Origin: an uncultured Corynebacterium sp.
GTDB lineage: Bacteria > Actinomycetota > Actinomycetes > Mycobacteriales > Mycobacteriaceae
Assembly (NCBI RefSeq): GCF_946222985.1
Contig: NZ_CAMIFY010000021.1
Location: 1-41,915 of the forward strand
DNA: 41,915 nt
Reading direction: 5' to 3'
Made by a program: the position numbers and the translations under genes. Below the pieces are notes generated by a model. It worked only from the letters and a program-made list of their open reading frames with translations, did no database searches and was not told where the DNA came from. Below are positions 30,743-39,825 of the stretch, in pieces (positions within the stretch are counted from its first letter, which is position 1; every line of letters begins with the position of its first letter).

Positions 30743-33357
30743 CCGGGCGCGGGGGGCGCCGGTTGCGGCACGTGGCCCTGGCGACGGCGGCCGCGCTGGT
30801 GGTCGGCATCGCGCCGTTCGCGCCGGACGCGTCGGCGGCGCCGCCGCCGTGGCCGATCGACCCGTCGGACGAGGCGGTCGCCGCGCATTGGGGGGATCGT
30901 TCCGGGCGCGACGCGGGCCGGGGGCAGTTGAGGCTGCGCGTCGACGCGGTGACGCCCCACAATCCCGGCCTGGACGGTGAATTGAGCCTTCGTCTGACGG
31001 TGTCGAACCCTTCCGCGGACGACATCGACGACATCGTGGTCCGGTGGCAGCGCGCCGCCCCGCTCGACGGTGCCCGGCAGGCCCGCACGGCAATGGCCGA
31101 ACCCGAGCAGGCCTACGGCGTGGTGACCTCCTTCGACGACGCCTTCGACCTGGGCGCCGGCGAGTCCCGCTCGCTGACGCTGTCGGTGCCCGTCGGCTCG
31201 GCGACCCCCGCCGGGCTCGGCATCACCGAACCGGGCGTCTATCCGATCCTCGTCAACGCCAACGGGCGGCCCGGCGACGACATCGAACAGTTCCTCGCCG
31301 AGACGCGGATGCTCGTGCCGGTGTCGGATCCGGACGAGGGGACCGGCGGGGCCGATGCCGCCGGCGCCGAAGAAGAGCGTGACGACGAAGAGAGCGACGG
31401 CGTGGACGGCGGCGAGGGCGGCGACCGCACCGAGCCCGGCGCGTCCGGTTCCGACGTGCGCCGCGACGACGAGGACGCCAGCGACGAGCCGGTGCCGCTG
31501 TCCATGATCTGGCCCCTGGCCGCCCACGTGCCCCTGGTGCCGGGTGAAACGGGGGAGGCGCCGGGACGACCGGAGCTGATCATGTCCAGCGAATCGCTCG
31601 CGGGGGAGTTGGAGGACGACGGCCGGCTGCACGAGCTCCTCGAAGTCCTGGAGTCCGAGTTGGCGGGTCCGGCCGGCCCGGGGTTGCGCGCCTCGACGTG
31701 CGTGGCCGTCGACCCGGAGCTCCTCGACGTCGTCGACCGCATGCGCGACGGCTATCGCGTCGGCGCCGACCGGCCCAGCCCCGTCGAGGGCGGCACGCGC
31801 CTGCGCGACTCGTGGGGCCGCGGCGACGACCTGAACCTCGGCGACGGCCGGGGCGCCGACGCCGCCGCGGAGTGGCTCGCCCGCCTCGAGACCGTCACCC
31901 GCGACCTGTGCCTGATCACGCTGCCGTGGTCCGGTGCCGAACTCAACGCCGTCGCGGCGACCGCCGACCCGGACCTGGCCACCGAAGCACTGGCCGCCGG
32001 CGACGACGTCGTCGAGCGGGTGCTGGGACGGCCCCCGCTCGACTCCGTCGTCGTGCCGCCCGAGGGATACCTCGACGCCGGTTCCGTGCCGGTGCTCGGC
32101 TACGGCGACACGACCACCGACATCGACGCGGGAGCGGCCTTCGAATCGCTGCGCCGCCCCGGCGGCGTCTGGCCGCCCGCCGACGCCCGGACGACGTCGC
32201 TGGTGGCGGCCAATTCGCTGACCGACGCCGACGGCACCCTCGCCCGCGCCGGCGAAACCGTGGAAATCGCGCCCGGCGCCAACGCCTTCGGGCTGCCCGT
32301 GCCCCTGTCGGCGGCGCTCGCCGCGACGGGCCGCTCGCCGGAAACCGCCGGATACGCCTCCGTCGACGGCCGCTACGACCTCGAAGCGGATTCGTCGACC
32401 GCCCGCATGCAGACCGTCGTGGGCACCCTGCACCAGGAAATCGCCGACGCCTCGCTCGGTGCCGGCCCCGACGGCGCCGCACCACTGGTCGCCATGCCGC
32501 CGACCGCCTGGTCGGTCACCGGCGACGACGCCCGCACGTTGCTGCGCTCGGTCGCCGCGACGTTCGACGAGGGACTCGCCGAACCGGTGAAACTGGGGGA
32601 TGCGCTGGCGGCGTCGTCGCAAAGCTCCTTCCTCGGCCCGGGCCAAACCGCCTCGCCCAACCCCGATCCGGGGGCCGTGTCCGGCACGGAGGTCAATCGC
32701 GCGCAGCAGCAATCCGCGTACCTGACCGACCTGACCGTCATGATGGCCAACGACCCCCAAGTCGCGCTGACCCGCCACGGTTTCACCCGGCCCCTGCGCC
32801 GCGACGTGCTGCGCGCCGTGTCCGGGATCGGACGCCGCCACCGCGACGACCACCTCCCGATCACCGACCGCGCCAACGCCACGATGGCCGGGATGGGGGA
32901 GATGCTCCAGCAGCTGCGCGACTCCGTCACCCTCGTCGCGCCCGGCGGGGTGTACACGCGGGCGACGGAAATGTCGCCCGTGGTCATCGTCGCGCGCAAC
33001 GGACTGCCGCTGCCCGTGCCCGCCTACGTCCGCGTCCAGGTCGGCGACGCCGACACCGCCAGCCGACACGAGGCGATGCTGCCCGCCAAGGGCTCCCTGA
33101 CCCTCCAGCTGACCCCCGAGACGCCCACCGCCGTCGAGGATTCCGAACGCAGCGCGCAGCTCCGCATGTGGCTGGAAACGAACCAGGGACAACAGATTTC
33201 GGCGCCCGTCGACATCGTCGCGCGCACCGGGCCGAGCACCGCGACGCTCGTCATCGTCTCCATCGCGCTGACCCTCGCCGTCGGCGTTTTCGCCCTGCGA
33301 CGCTCCGGACGATTCGAAGGATTCCGGCGCATTCGGACACAATGGGAGCGTGACTGA
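30739..33357 (+). CDS. DUF6049 family secreted/membrane-anchored protein
   Basis: Protein of 872 residues. It begins VTGRGGRRLRHVALATAAALVVGIA, a clear signal peptide ending in DASAAPPP. A beta-rich extracytoplasmic region (about 40-190) is followed by an acidic, disordered stretch (about 195-255), a large middle domain and a C-terminal membrane helix (about 833-855) ending in a short basic cytoplasmic tail. It corresponds to Rv3909, always next to murJ in this group. No enzymatic motif is recognisable; a role beside MurJ in envelope assembly is inferred from context. GTG 30739 overlaps the Nudix stop, and its own stop overlaps murJ by eight bases. Confidence 0.87.
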   Translation: MTGRGGRRLRHVALATAAALVVGIAPFAPDASAAPPPWPIDPSDEAVAAHWGDRSGRDAGRGQLRLRVDAVTPHNPGLDGELSLRLTVSNPSADDIDDIVVRWQRAAPLDGARQARTAMAEPEQAYGVVTSFDDAFDLGAGESRSLTLSVPVGSATPAGLGITEPGVYPILVNANGRPGDDIEQFLAETRMLVPVSDPDEGTGGADAAGAEEERDDEESDGVDGGEGGDRTEPGASGSDVRRDDEDASDEPVPLSMIWPLAAHVPLVPGETGEAPGRPELIMSSESLAGELEDDGRLHELLEVLESELAGPAGPGLRASTCVAVDPELLDVVDRMRDGYRVGADRPSPVEGGTRLRDSWGRGDDLNLGDGRGADAAAEWLARLETVTRDLCLITLPWSGAELNAVAATADPDLATEALAAGDDVVERVLGRPPLDSVVVPPEGYLDAGSVPVLGYGDTTTDIDAGAAFESLRRPGGVWPPADARTTSLVAANSLTDADGTLARAGETVEIAPGANAFGLPVPLSAALAATGRSPETAGYASVDGRYDLEADSSTARMQTVVGTLHQEIADASLGAGPDGAAPLVAMPPTAWSVTGDDARTLLRSVAATFDEGLAEPVKLGDALAASSQSSFLGPGQTASPNPDPGAVSGTEVNRAQQQSAYLTDLTVMMANDPQVALTRHGFTRPLRRDVLRAVSGIGRRHRDDHLPITDRANATMAGMGEMLQQLRDSVTLVAPGGVYTRATEMSPVVIVARNGLPLPVPAYVRVQVGDADTASRHEAMLPAKGSLTLQLTPETPTAVEDSERSAQLRMWLETNQGQQISAPVDIVARTGPSTATLVIVSIALTLAVGVFALRRSGRFEGFRRIRTQWERD

Positions 33358-36300
33358 ACCCGAAGCGCGACAAACCGGGCAACGCGGACGAATCCGGCGG
33401 CCCGCACCGCCGGCCCCCGCCCCGGCGCCCCGCACCGCTCCCGCGGCGCGGCGCGAGGACGAGGCACCGGATCTCAACCGCCCGCCGACGACGCGGACCG
33501 GCATCCCCGCCGTGGCCGCCGGCGGGGTGGCCGTCGAAGATCGCGCCCCCGCCGAGCGGGCCGCTTCGGGACAGGCCGACCAGGGACGGGGTGCTCCGGG
33601 ACAGGACGCCCCGGCCAGCGACGCCGACGTCGTGCGGTCGACCGGATCGATGGCCATCGCGACGCTGATCTCGCGCGTGACGGGTTTCGTGCGCAACGCA
33701 CTGATCGGAATCACGCTCGGTCCGGCGGTCGCCTCGGCGTTCAACGTCGCCAACACGCTGCCGAACCTGATCACCGAGATCGTCCTCGGCGCAGTGCTGA
33801 CTTCGTTGGTCGTGCCGGTGCTGGTGCGCGCCCAGAAGGAAGACGCCGACGAAGGCGCCGCCTTCGTGCGCCGTTTGCTCACCGCCTCTCTGACGCTGCT
33901 CGGCGTGGTCACCGTCCTCGCAGTGGTGGGAGCGCCGATCCTGACCAGGATCAGCCTCAACTCCGACGGCGAGGTCAATGTCCCGCTGTCGACGTCGTTC
34001 GCATTTCTCTTGTTGCCGCAGATCGTCTTTTACGGCATATTCTCCCTGCTCATGGCGGTGCTGAACACCAAGGGAGTGTTCAAACCCGGTGCCTGGGCAC
34101 CAGTGGCCAACAACGTGGTGGCCATCGCCACGCTGCTGCTCTACTGGCTGCTGCCACGTGACCTGCCCGCCGACCACCCCGGCACCATCACGGACCCCCA
34201 CATTCTTCTGCTGGGCATCGGAACCACGTTGGGCGTGGTTCTCCAGGCGGCGATCATGATCCCGCCGCTGCGCCGTCTCGGCATCGACCTGCGCCCGCTG
34301 TGGGGCATCGACGACCGCATCAAGCAGTTCGGATCCATGGGCATCGCCATCGTCGCCTACGTGGCCGTGTCCCAGCTCGGATACATCGTGACCACGCGCA
34401 TCGCATCCACCGCCGATGCCGCGGCCCCGACGGTCTACCAGCAGTCGTGGCTGCTGCTCCAGGTGCCCTACGGCATCATCGGCGTCACTCTGCTGACGGC
34501 GATCATGCCGCGCCTGTCGCGCAACGCCGCCGACGGAAACGACAAGGCGGTCGTCCGCGACTTGTCGGTGGGCACGCGCCTGACCATGATCGCGCTGATT
34601 CCGATCGTCGTGTTCTTCACGGCCTTCGGCGTGCCCATCGCCAACGCGCTGTTCGCCTACGGGCTCTTCCCCGCGAAGACGGCCGACATCCTCGGTTGGA
34701 CGTTGTCCTTCTCCGCCTTCACCCTCATTCCGTACGCGCTGGTGCTGCTGCATCTGCGCGTGTTCTACGCGCGTGAAGAAGCCTGGACGCCGACGTTCAT
34801 CATCTTCGGCATCACCGTGGTCAAAATCGCGCTGTCGATGATGGCCCCGCTGATGGCCTCCCGCACGGAGCTCGTCGTCGTGCTCCTGGGCGCCGCCAAC
34901 GGCTTCGGCTTTGTGGCGGGCGCAATCATCGGTGCGTGGCTGCTGAGACGCACCCTCGGCAATCTCAACGGCCGGGACGTGATGCGCACCTGTCTGTGGG
35001 CGCTCGCGTCCTCCGCCGTGGGCATCGCCGTGGCCATGGCGCTGGATTCCTTCGTCACCGGCCCGCTGTTCGACACCCTCGGCTCGCCGGGCGCGCTGCT
35101 GCGAACCGCCGTGGCGGGCATCGTCTTCCTCGCCGTCACGGGCCTGGTGCTCTCCCGTTCGCCGCTGCCCGAGGTGCGGACCCTCGGCGGCATCATGGGC
35201 CGCATTCCGGGCCTGCGTCGCTTCGCCCCGGCCCCGGCGGCGCCGGACGAGTCCCTCGACCCGGAGGGCACGGACGCCGCCATCGCCGGCACCGTCGTGG
35301 GCGGTCCCGCCGCCGGAGAGAACGCGGCGATGGCCTCGGAGGGCTTCACCGCCTCGCCGGTGCTGCCGCCGATGCCGTCGGAGGCGTCGCGTGCACCGCG
35401 CTTCGTGCCGGGCGAAATGGTCCTCGGGGGCCGCTACCGCCTGCTGTCGGACGAGGGCCGTCGGCCCGGCGTGCGTTTCTGGCGCGCCGTCGACCGCACC
35501 CGCCAGCGGGGCACCGGCGCGTCCGGGTCCCCGCTTCACGACGAGGTCGCGCTGACGTTCATCGACACCCTCGACGCACCCCACGTCGGGTTCAACGCCC
35601 CGGGCGCGGCGGAGCACATCGCCGACGCCTCGCGGGCCCTCGCCGACGTCGCCGGCCCGGGCCTGGCCCGGATCCGCGCGGTGCATCAAAGCCGCACCGA
35701 CGTCATCGTCGTCGCCGACTGGGTGCCCGGCATTCCGCTGTCGGCGGTGGGGGAGGGCACCAACGCCGATGCGGCGGCGGTCGCCGCCGCGGACCTCGCC
35801 GAGGCCGCCGGTCGCGCCCATGCCGCCGGCGTGGCCTTGGGCGCCGACGACTTCGACCGGCTGCGCATCGGCGTCGACGGCCGAATGGTGCTGGCGTTCC
35901 CCGGACCGATGACCTCCGCCGACGCGGACGAGGACATCGCGACGACCCGACGCGCCCTGGAGGCGCTGCTGGCGGGTTGCCGCCACGTGCCCACCGACAT
36001 CCGCGATCTGCTTCTGGAGGCCGCGGATTCCGGAGACGGCGCGGGTGACCGCGACGGTGGCGCAGCCGGTGCCGCCTCCGGCCACCGTGCCGTGCGCGCC
36101 GAAGCCGTAGCCGTCGCCAACGCGGACGACTCCATGGACGACCGCGACCGCGACGCCACCGACGCGTCCGACGACCCGGACGAGGACGACAACACCGGCC
36201 CGCGCAACCGCGGGCTGCGGTTGGCCGCGGGTCTTCGCGAGGCGGCGTTCGGCCCGGATTCCGGTCAGATGCAGGTCATCGCCGAAGACGCCGACGCGCC

Positions 36301-36973
36301 CGCCACGCCGGTGCGGTTCCGCCGCGTCACCGCCACGCCCAAGGGCAAGTTGTGGGGTTCGGGAGCGATCGTCGTCGGTCTCGTCCTGGTCCTGGCGATG
36401 ATCCTCGCCGGGGTGTTCGCCTGGTTCAACCGGACCGAGGAGGATTCGCCGCTGACCCCCGAGTCGGTGCGCGACGGCCGTGAAGCCGCCCAGGAAGCCC
36501 TGCCGTCGGGTCCGATCCGGTTGGCGGAGGCCGCGGAATGGCAGGCCACCAACCCGAACCCGGCCGCCGGGCCCGACGATCCGGAGTCCGCGGCGCTGAT
36601 CATCGACGGCAACGCGGACACCGCCTGGACGACGTCGACGTACGGCGCGCAGTTCGGTGCCGATCCCACCGCCCTGAAACCGGGCATCGGCCTGGTGCTG
36701 ACGTTCGCGAGGGACGCGACCCCCGGCGAGGTCACCGTCACCGGTTCACCCGGAACGATGGTGCAGATCCGATCGATCCCGGCCGAGCTCGCCGCGCAAG
36801 ACGTCGGCGATCTCGGGGCCACCGCCGTTCTCGGCGAGGCCCGCCTGGCCGACGGCCCGACGCCCATCGAGCTCGACGACGCCCCGAAGTCGCGCCACCT
36901 GCTGATCTGGATCAGCGAACTGCCCATGCCGCAGGCCGCGGCTTCCGTCAACGAGGTGACGGCGGAACGGTAG
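33350..36973 (+). CDS. murJ: Lipid II flippase MurJ (MviN) with pseudokinase and extracellular domain
   Basis: Protein of 1207 residues. Residues 1-90 are basic and disordered. About 91-622 form the 14-helix MurJ flippase (STGSMAIATLISRVTGFVRN at its start). About 690-890 form an intracellular kinase-like domain (GGRYRLLSDEG...) lacking the HRD and DFG motifs, hence a pseudokinase. Then come an acidic linker, a single helix (about 1004-1026) and a C-terminal beta-rich domain resembling discoidin/F5-8C (ALIIDGNADTAWTTSTYG). It moves lipid II to the outer face of the membrane. The same layout occurs in M. tuberculosis MviN, where phosphorylation recruits FhaA. GTG 33350 lies inside the previous gene (GTGACTGA). 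Confidence 0.94.
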   Translation: MTEPEARQTGQRGRIRRPAPPAPAPAPRTAPAARREDEAPDLNRPPTTRTGIPAVAAGGVAVEDRAPAERAASGQADQGRGAPGQDAPASDADVVRSTGSMAIATLISRVTGFVRNALIGITLGPAVASAFNVANTLPNLITEIVLGAVLTSLVVPVLVRAQKEDADEGAAFVRRLLTASLTLLGVVTVLAVVGAPILTRISLNSDGEVNVPLSTSFAFLLLPQIVFYGIFSLLMAVLNTKGVFKPGAWAPVANNVVAIATLLLYWLLPRDLPADHPGTITDPHILLLGIGTTLGVVLQAAIMIPPLRRLGIDLRPLWGIDDRIKQFGSMGIAIVAYVAVSQLGYIVTTRIASTADAAAPTVYQQSWLLLQVPYGIIGVTLLTAIMPRLSRNAADGNDKAVVRDLSVGTRLTMIALIPIVVFFTAFGVPIANALFAYGLFPAKTADILGWTLSFSAFTLIPYALVLLHLRVFYAREEAWTPTFIIFGITVVKIALSMMAPLMASRTELVVVLLGAANGFGFVAGAIIGAWLLRRTLGNLNGRDVMRTCLWALASSAVGIAVAMALDSFVTGPLFDTLGSPGALLRTAVAGIVFLAVTGLVLSRSPLPEVRTLGGIMGRIPGLRRFAPAPAAPDESLDPEGTDAAIAGTVVGGPAAGENAAMASEGFTASPVLPPMPSEASRAPRFVPGEMVLGGRYRLLSDEGRRPGVRFWRAVDRTRQRGTGASGSPLHDEVALTFIDTLDAPHVGFNAPGAAEHIADASRALADVAGPGLARIRAVHQSRTDVIVVADWVPGIPLSAVGEGTNADAAAVAAADLAEAAGRAHAAGVALGADDFDRLRIGVDGRMVLAFPGPMTSADADEDIATTRRALEALLAGCRHVPTDIRDLLLEAADSGDGAGDRDGGAAGAASGHRAVRAEAVAVANADDSMDDRDRDATDASDDPDEDDNTGPRNRGLRLAAGLREAAFGPDSGQMQVIAEDADAPATPVRFRRVTATPKGKLWGSGAIVVGLVLVLAMILAGVFAWFNRTEEDSPLTPESVRDGREAAQEALPSGPIRLAEAAEWQATNPNPAAGPDDPESAALIIDGNADTAWTTSTYGAQFGADPTALKPGIGLVLTFARDATPGEVTVTGSPGTMVQIRSIPAELAAQDVGDLGATAVLGEARLADGPTPIELDDAPKSRHLLIWISELPMPQAAASVNEVTAER

Positions 36974-36983
36974 ATCGGCCGAG

Positions 36984-37021
36984 CCACGACCCGACGGCGA
37001 GCCACCGTCGTCCGGTCGTGG
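36984..37021 (+). terminator. Hairpin after murJ
   Basis: CCACGACC and CGACGG (36984-36997) pair with CCGTCG and GGTCGTGG (37005-37021), with a three-base bulge. There is no U-tract. It separates murJ from sigM. Confidence 0.55.
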
Positions 37022-37080
37022 TCGCGCCGCTCCGACTCCCTCCGATGGCGAACCCGCCGCACCCGTGATGGGATGGGCGC

Positions 37081-37707
37081 GTGAACTTCGGGGGGAGGTC
37101 CACGGCGCCGTCGGCGTCGCTGGACGACATGGGGGAAGAAGCGGTTCCGGCGCCGCCCGGCGACCAACGCCGCGACCACGATCTGTTGGCCGCGCATTTA
37201 GCCGGTGACGCGCGTGCCTTCGCGGCGTTGATCGCACGCTACGAGCAGCGATTGTGGTGGACGGCCAAGCGGCATTCGCGCACGGAGTCGGATGCGGCCG
37301 ACGCGCTCCAGGAGGCGCTGGTCAAGGCGCTGCGCGGGGCGTCGGCGTTCCGTCGCGACGCCACGGTGTCCACGTGGCTGCATCGCATCGTGGTCAACAG
37401 TTGCCACGATCGGATGCGGGGTCGGCACGGGCCGCCCGACGGCGTCGTCGACGAGCGCGCCACGCCCGGCATGGCCGAGGTCCGCGTCGCCGATCCGGCG
37501 TTGACGGTGGTGATGCGCCAGGCGATGGACCGCCTGCCCGCCGAGCAGCGGGAGGTCATCATCGACGTCGATTTGATGGGGTGGCCGGTCGCGGACGTCG
37601 CGCGGCGCCTCGGGGTTCCCGAGGGCACGGTCAAGAGCCGGCGGTCCCGCGCTCGCGCGGCCCTGCGCCGGCAGCTGGACCAGCTCGAAACGGAGGTCGC
37701 CCGATGA
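37081..37707 (+). CDS. sigM: ECF RNA polymerase sigma factor SigM
   Basis: Protein of 208 residues. Region 2 (about 38-100) contains RYEQRLWWTAKRHSRTESDAADALQEAL and ends with STWLHRIVVNSCHDRMR. Region 4 (about 150-200) contains LPAEQREVIIDVDLMGWPVADVARRLGVPEGTVKSR, the helix-turn-helix that reads the -35. It directs polymerase to stress promoters; in C. glutamicum and mycobacteria SigM controls disulfide-stress genes including thioredoxin. It overlaps the anti-sigma gene (ATGA). GTG 37081 is weakly supported; ATG 37129 would shorten it by 16 residues. Confidence 0.92.
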   Translation: MNFGGRSTAPSASLDDMGEEAVPAPPGDQRRDHDLLAAHLAGDARAFAALIARYEQRLWWTAKRHSRTESDAADALQEALVKALRGASAFRRDATVSTWLHRIVVNSCHDRMRGRHGPPDGVVDERATPGMAEVRVADPALTVVMRQAMDRLPAEQREVIIDVDLMGWPVADVARRLGVPEGTVKSRRSRARAALRRQLDQLETEVAR

Positions 37708-38423
37708 CGCCCCGCGACCCCCGCCTCGACCACGACGGTCTCGAGTGCCTCGCCGCTTCCTTGCTTTGCGACGAAGCCCCGCCCGCGCACGTTCATGAAC
37801 CGTGGCGGAGTGAGACGGGAAATACAGCGGGGAGCACAGCAGAAAACACGGCAGGAAACACCGCGCCCACCGACCCGCCGGGTCCCACGGTCGTCCCGTT
37901 CGTCCGGTCAGCCCGGCGCCGTTCGGGGGCACGCGCACTCGGCCGCGGTGGCCTTACCCGCCCGAACTCCGGCGCAAGGGCCATCACCGCGGCCGCGGCC
38001 ATGGTCATCCTCGTCGCCGCCGGCGCGTGGCTCGCCCCGTTGCCGCACGACTGGACCCCGAACGACCCGGAGGCGGGTGGCGGGGCCAGGAACGAAGCGT
38101 CGTCACGCAACGGAACCGACGACGGCGCCGACCCGGAAATCACGCTGACCTCCCTGGGCGCCGCCGCGGGTGAGGCGATGGGGGAACGGGACTTCACAGG
38201 GCTGGCCGACCCGGACCTCGCTGCCGCATGCCTCGACGAACACGGCGAATCGATCGACGCGATCCTCGGGGCGGCCCCCATGGCCCACGGCGACCGGGTC
38301 GGGCAGCTGTTCGTCCTGTCGACGGGAATTCCGGGGCGCGTCACGGTGTTGTTGACCGTGAACGCCTGCGGACGCGAACCCGCCGAGCCGGTCGTGCATC
38401 GCGCGATCGGGGCGCCCGGGTAG
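37704..38423 (+). CDS. Anti-sigma-M factor (RsmA-like), single-pass membrane protein
   Basis: Protein of 239 residues. The cytoplasmic part (1-90) begins with the short sigma-binding segment LECLAASLLCDE, then a repetitive linker (NTAGSTAENTAGNTA, about 40-54) and a basic patch. One membrane helix (about 92-112) precedes a 125-residue outer domain with Cys residues (ACLDEH, NACGREP). No HxxxCxxC zinc motif is present. By position and topology it is the SigM anti-sigma factor (Rv3912-type); sequence similarity in this group is weak, so the call rests on context. The ATGA overlap with sigM keeps their levels matched. Confidence 0.82.
   Translation: MTPRDPRLDHDGLECLAASLLCDEAPPAHVHEPWRSETGNTAGSTAENTAGNTAPTDPPGPTVVPFVRSARRRSGARALGRGGLTRPNSGARAITAAAAMVILVAAGAWLAPLPHDWTPNDPEAGGGARNEASSRNGTDDGADPEITLTSLGAAAGEAMGERDFTGLADPDLAAACLDEHGESIDAILGAAPMAHGDRVGQLFVLSTGIPGRVTVLLTVNACGREPAEPVVHRAIGAPG
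37818..37865. repeat. 12-bp imperfect tandem repeat inside the anti-sigma gene
   Basis: About four units of the type GGAAAYACMGCR encode NTAG/STAE/NTAG/NTAP. They are clearly richer in A than the flanks. Confidence 0.7.
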
Positions 38424-38465
38424 GCTGCGGCAGGTAAAACGAGCGCCCTCCAGGAGGATCGAGAA

Positions 38466-39410
38466 ATGACCGACACCATCCACGACGTCATCATCGTCGG
38501 ATCCGGCCCCGCCGGTTACACCGCCGCCATCTACGCCGCGCGCGCCGAGCTCAAGCCCGTCGTGTTCGAGGGCGTCGAGTTCGGTGGTTCGCTGATGACG
38601 ACCACGGAGGTCGAGAACTTCCCGGGCTTCGCCGACGGCATCCAGGGCCCGGATCTCATGGATCAGATGCGCGCCCAGGCCGAGCGTTTCGGCGCCGACC
38701 TGCGCATGGAGCTCGTCGATCGCATGGACCTGACCGGCGACGTCAAGTCCGTGTGGGTCGGCGACGAGGAGCACAAGGGCCGCACCGTCATCCTCGCGAT
38801 GGGTGCGGCGCCGCGGTACCTCGGCGTCGAGGGCGAGCAGGAGCTGCTCGGCCACGGCGTCAGCTCCTGCGCCACCTGCGACGGCTTCTTCTTCCGCGAT
38901 CACGACATCGCGGTCATCGGCGGCGGCGACTCGGCGATGGAGGAGGCGACGTTCCTGACGAAGTTCGCCAAGTCCGTCACCATCGTCCACCGCCGCGAGG
39001 AGTTCCGCGCCTCGGCGATCATGTACGAGCGCGCGCAGAACAACGACAAGATCCGCTTTGCGACGAACAAGAAGGTGACCAAGGTCGTCGGCGACGGCTC
39101 GGTGTCCACGCTGGAGCTGACCGACACGGTCACCGGCGAGACGTCGGAGCTGCCCGTGACCGCCATGTTCGTGGCCATCGGCCATGATCCGCGGTCGCAG
39201 ATGGTCGCCGGCCAGATCGACCTGGACGAGTTCGGGTACGTGAAGGTCGATTCGCCGTCGACGCGGACGTCGCTGCCGGGCGTCTTCGCCGCCGGCGATC
39301 TCGTCGATTCGCACTACCAGCAGGCCATTTCCGCGGCCGGCACCGGTTGCACCGCCGCCATCGACGCCGAGCATCATCTGGCGTCCCTGGGTGAGACCGC
39401 GTCCGTTTGA
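38466..39410 (+). CDS. trxB: Thioredoxin reductase
   Basis: Protein of 314 residues. The FAD-binding motif is VIIVGSGPAGYTAA (G12-x-G14-x-x-G17). The redox-active CATC lies at 135-138 (SSCATCDG). The NADPH site is AVIGGGDSAMEEA followed by VHRREEFRAS. The second FAD motif is GVFAAGDLVD near the C-terminus. It passes electrons from NADPH to thioredoxin in the cytoplasm. AGGAGG lies nine bases before ATG 38466. It is 42 bases after the anti-sigma gene and 42 before trxA, so it is probably under SigM control as well as a local promoter; I could not define a SigM site. Confidence 0.97.
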   Translation: MTDTIHDVIIVGSGPAGYTAAIYAARAELKPVVFEGVEFGGSLMTTTEVENFPGFADGIQGPDLMDQMRAQAERFGADLRMELVDRMDLTGDVKSVWVGDEEHKGRTVILAMGAAPRYLGVEGEQELLGHGVSSCATCDGFFFRDHDIAVIGGGDSAMEEATFLTKFAKSVTIVHRREEFRASAIMYERAQNNDKIRFATNKKVTKVVGDGSVSTLELTDTVTGETSELPVTAMFVAIGHDPRSQMVAGQIDLDEFGYVKVDSPSTRTSLPGVFAAGDLVDSHYQQAISAAGTGCTAAIDAEHHLASLGETASV

Positions 39411-39429
39411 TACAATCGTTCAATATAAC
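39407..39429 (+). promoter_or_regulatory. Candidate promoter of trxA
   Basis: AT-rich stretch at the end of trxB with TACAAT (39411-39416, preceded by TTGA) and TATAAC (39424-39429). Either could serve as -10 for trxA at 39453, giving it transcription independent of trxB. Confidence 0.5.
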
Positions 39430-39452
39430 GCCGATCAACTAATAGGAGAATC

Positions 39453-39773
39453 ATGTCCGTCGTTCACGTGACCGCCGAGAACTTCAAGTCCACCGTCATC
39501 GAGTCCGAGAAGCCGGTGCTCGTCGACTTCTGGGCCGACTGGTGCGGCCCCTGCCGCAAGCTGGCTCCCGTCGTCGAGGAACTCGCCGAGGAGATGGGCG
39601 ACCGCGCCGTCATCGCCAAGTGCGACATCGAGGCCGAGCGCACCCTCGCCGCCATGTTCCAGATCATGTCGATCCCGGCGCTGCTGATCTTCAAGGGCGG
39701 CCAGAAGGTCGACGAGATCGTCGGCGTCAAGCCCAAGGCCGAGATCCGCGAGAAGGTTGAAGCCCAGCTCTAG
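39453..39773 (+). CDS. trxA: Thioredoxin
   Basis: Protein of 106 residues, the standard thioredoxin size. The active site is WADWCGPCRK with cysteines 31 and 34, and the cis-proline lies in SIPALLIF. It is the substrate of the adjacent TrxB and reduces ribonucleotide reductase, peroxidases and other cytoplasmic disulfides. AGGAGAA lies just upstream of ATG 39453. Synteny matches M. tuberculosis trxC (Rv3914). Compared with the thioredoxin at 5542-5937 it lacks the C-terminal helix and is likely the housekeeping one. Confidence 0.97.
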   Translation: MSVVHVTAENFKSTVIESEKPVLVDFWADWCGPCRKLAPVVEELAEEMGDRAVIAKCDIEAERTLAAMFQIMSIPALLIFKGGQKVDEIVGVKPKAEIREKVEAQL

Positions 39774-39779
39774 CTGGTA

Positions 39780-39825
39780 GCGTGTGAACAGTGGGCGTCA
39801 CTTGGGAGGCCCACCGCTCACACGC
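39780..39825 (+). terminator. Hairpin between trxA and cwlM
   Basis: GCGTGTGA and GTGGGC pair with GCCCAC and TCACACGC (39780-39825), with a 3x3 internal loop and a 12-base apical loop. It ends just before the cwlM ribosome site. It could be a terminator or a leader structure controlling cwlM; no U-tract is seen. Confidence 0.55.

Noticed and set aside
28046..31093. Upstream extension of the yqgE frame to over 1200 codons
   Set aside because: The extension is antisense to the Nudix gene and out of frame within pcnA. The conserved YqgE sequence starts at 28045 with a TAATG coupling.
33251..36085. 944-codon minus-strand frame opposite murJ
   Set aside because: Composition is His/Arg/Gly/Asp-rich antisense shadow; murJ on the plus strand has clear domains.
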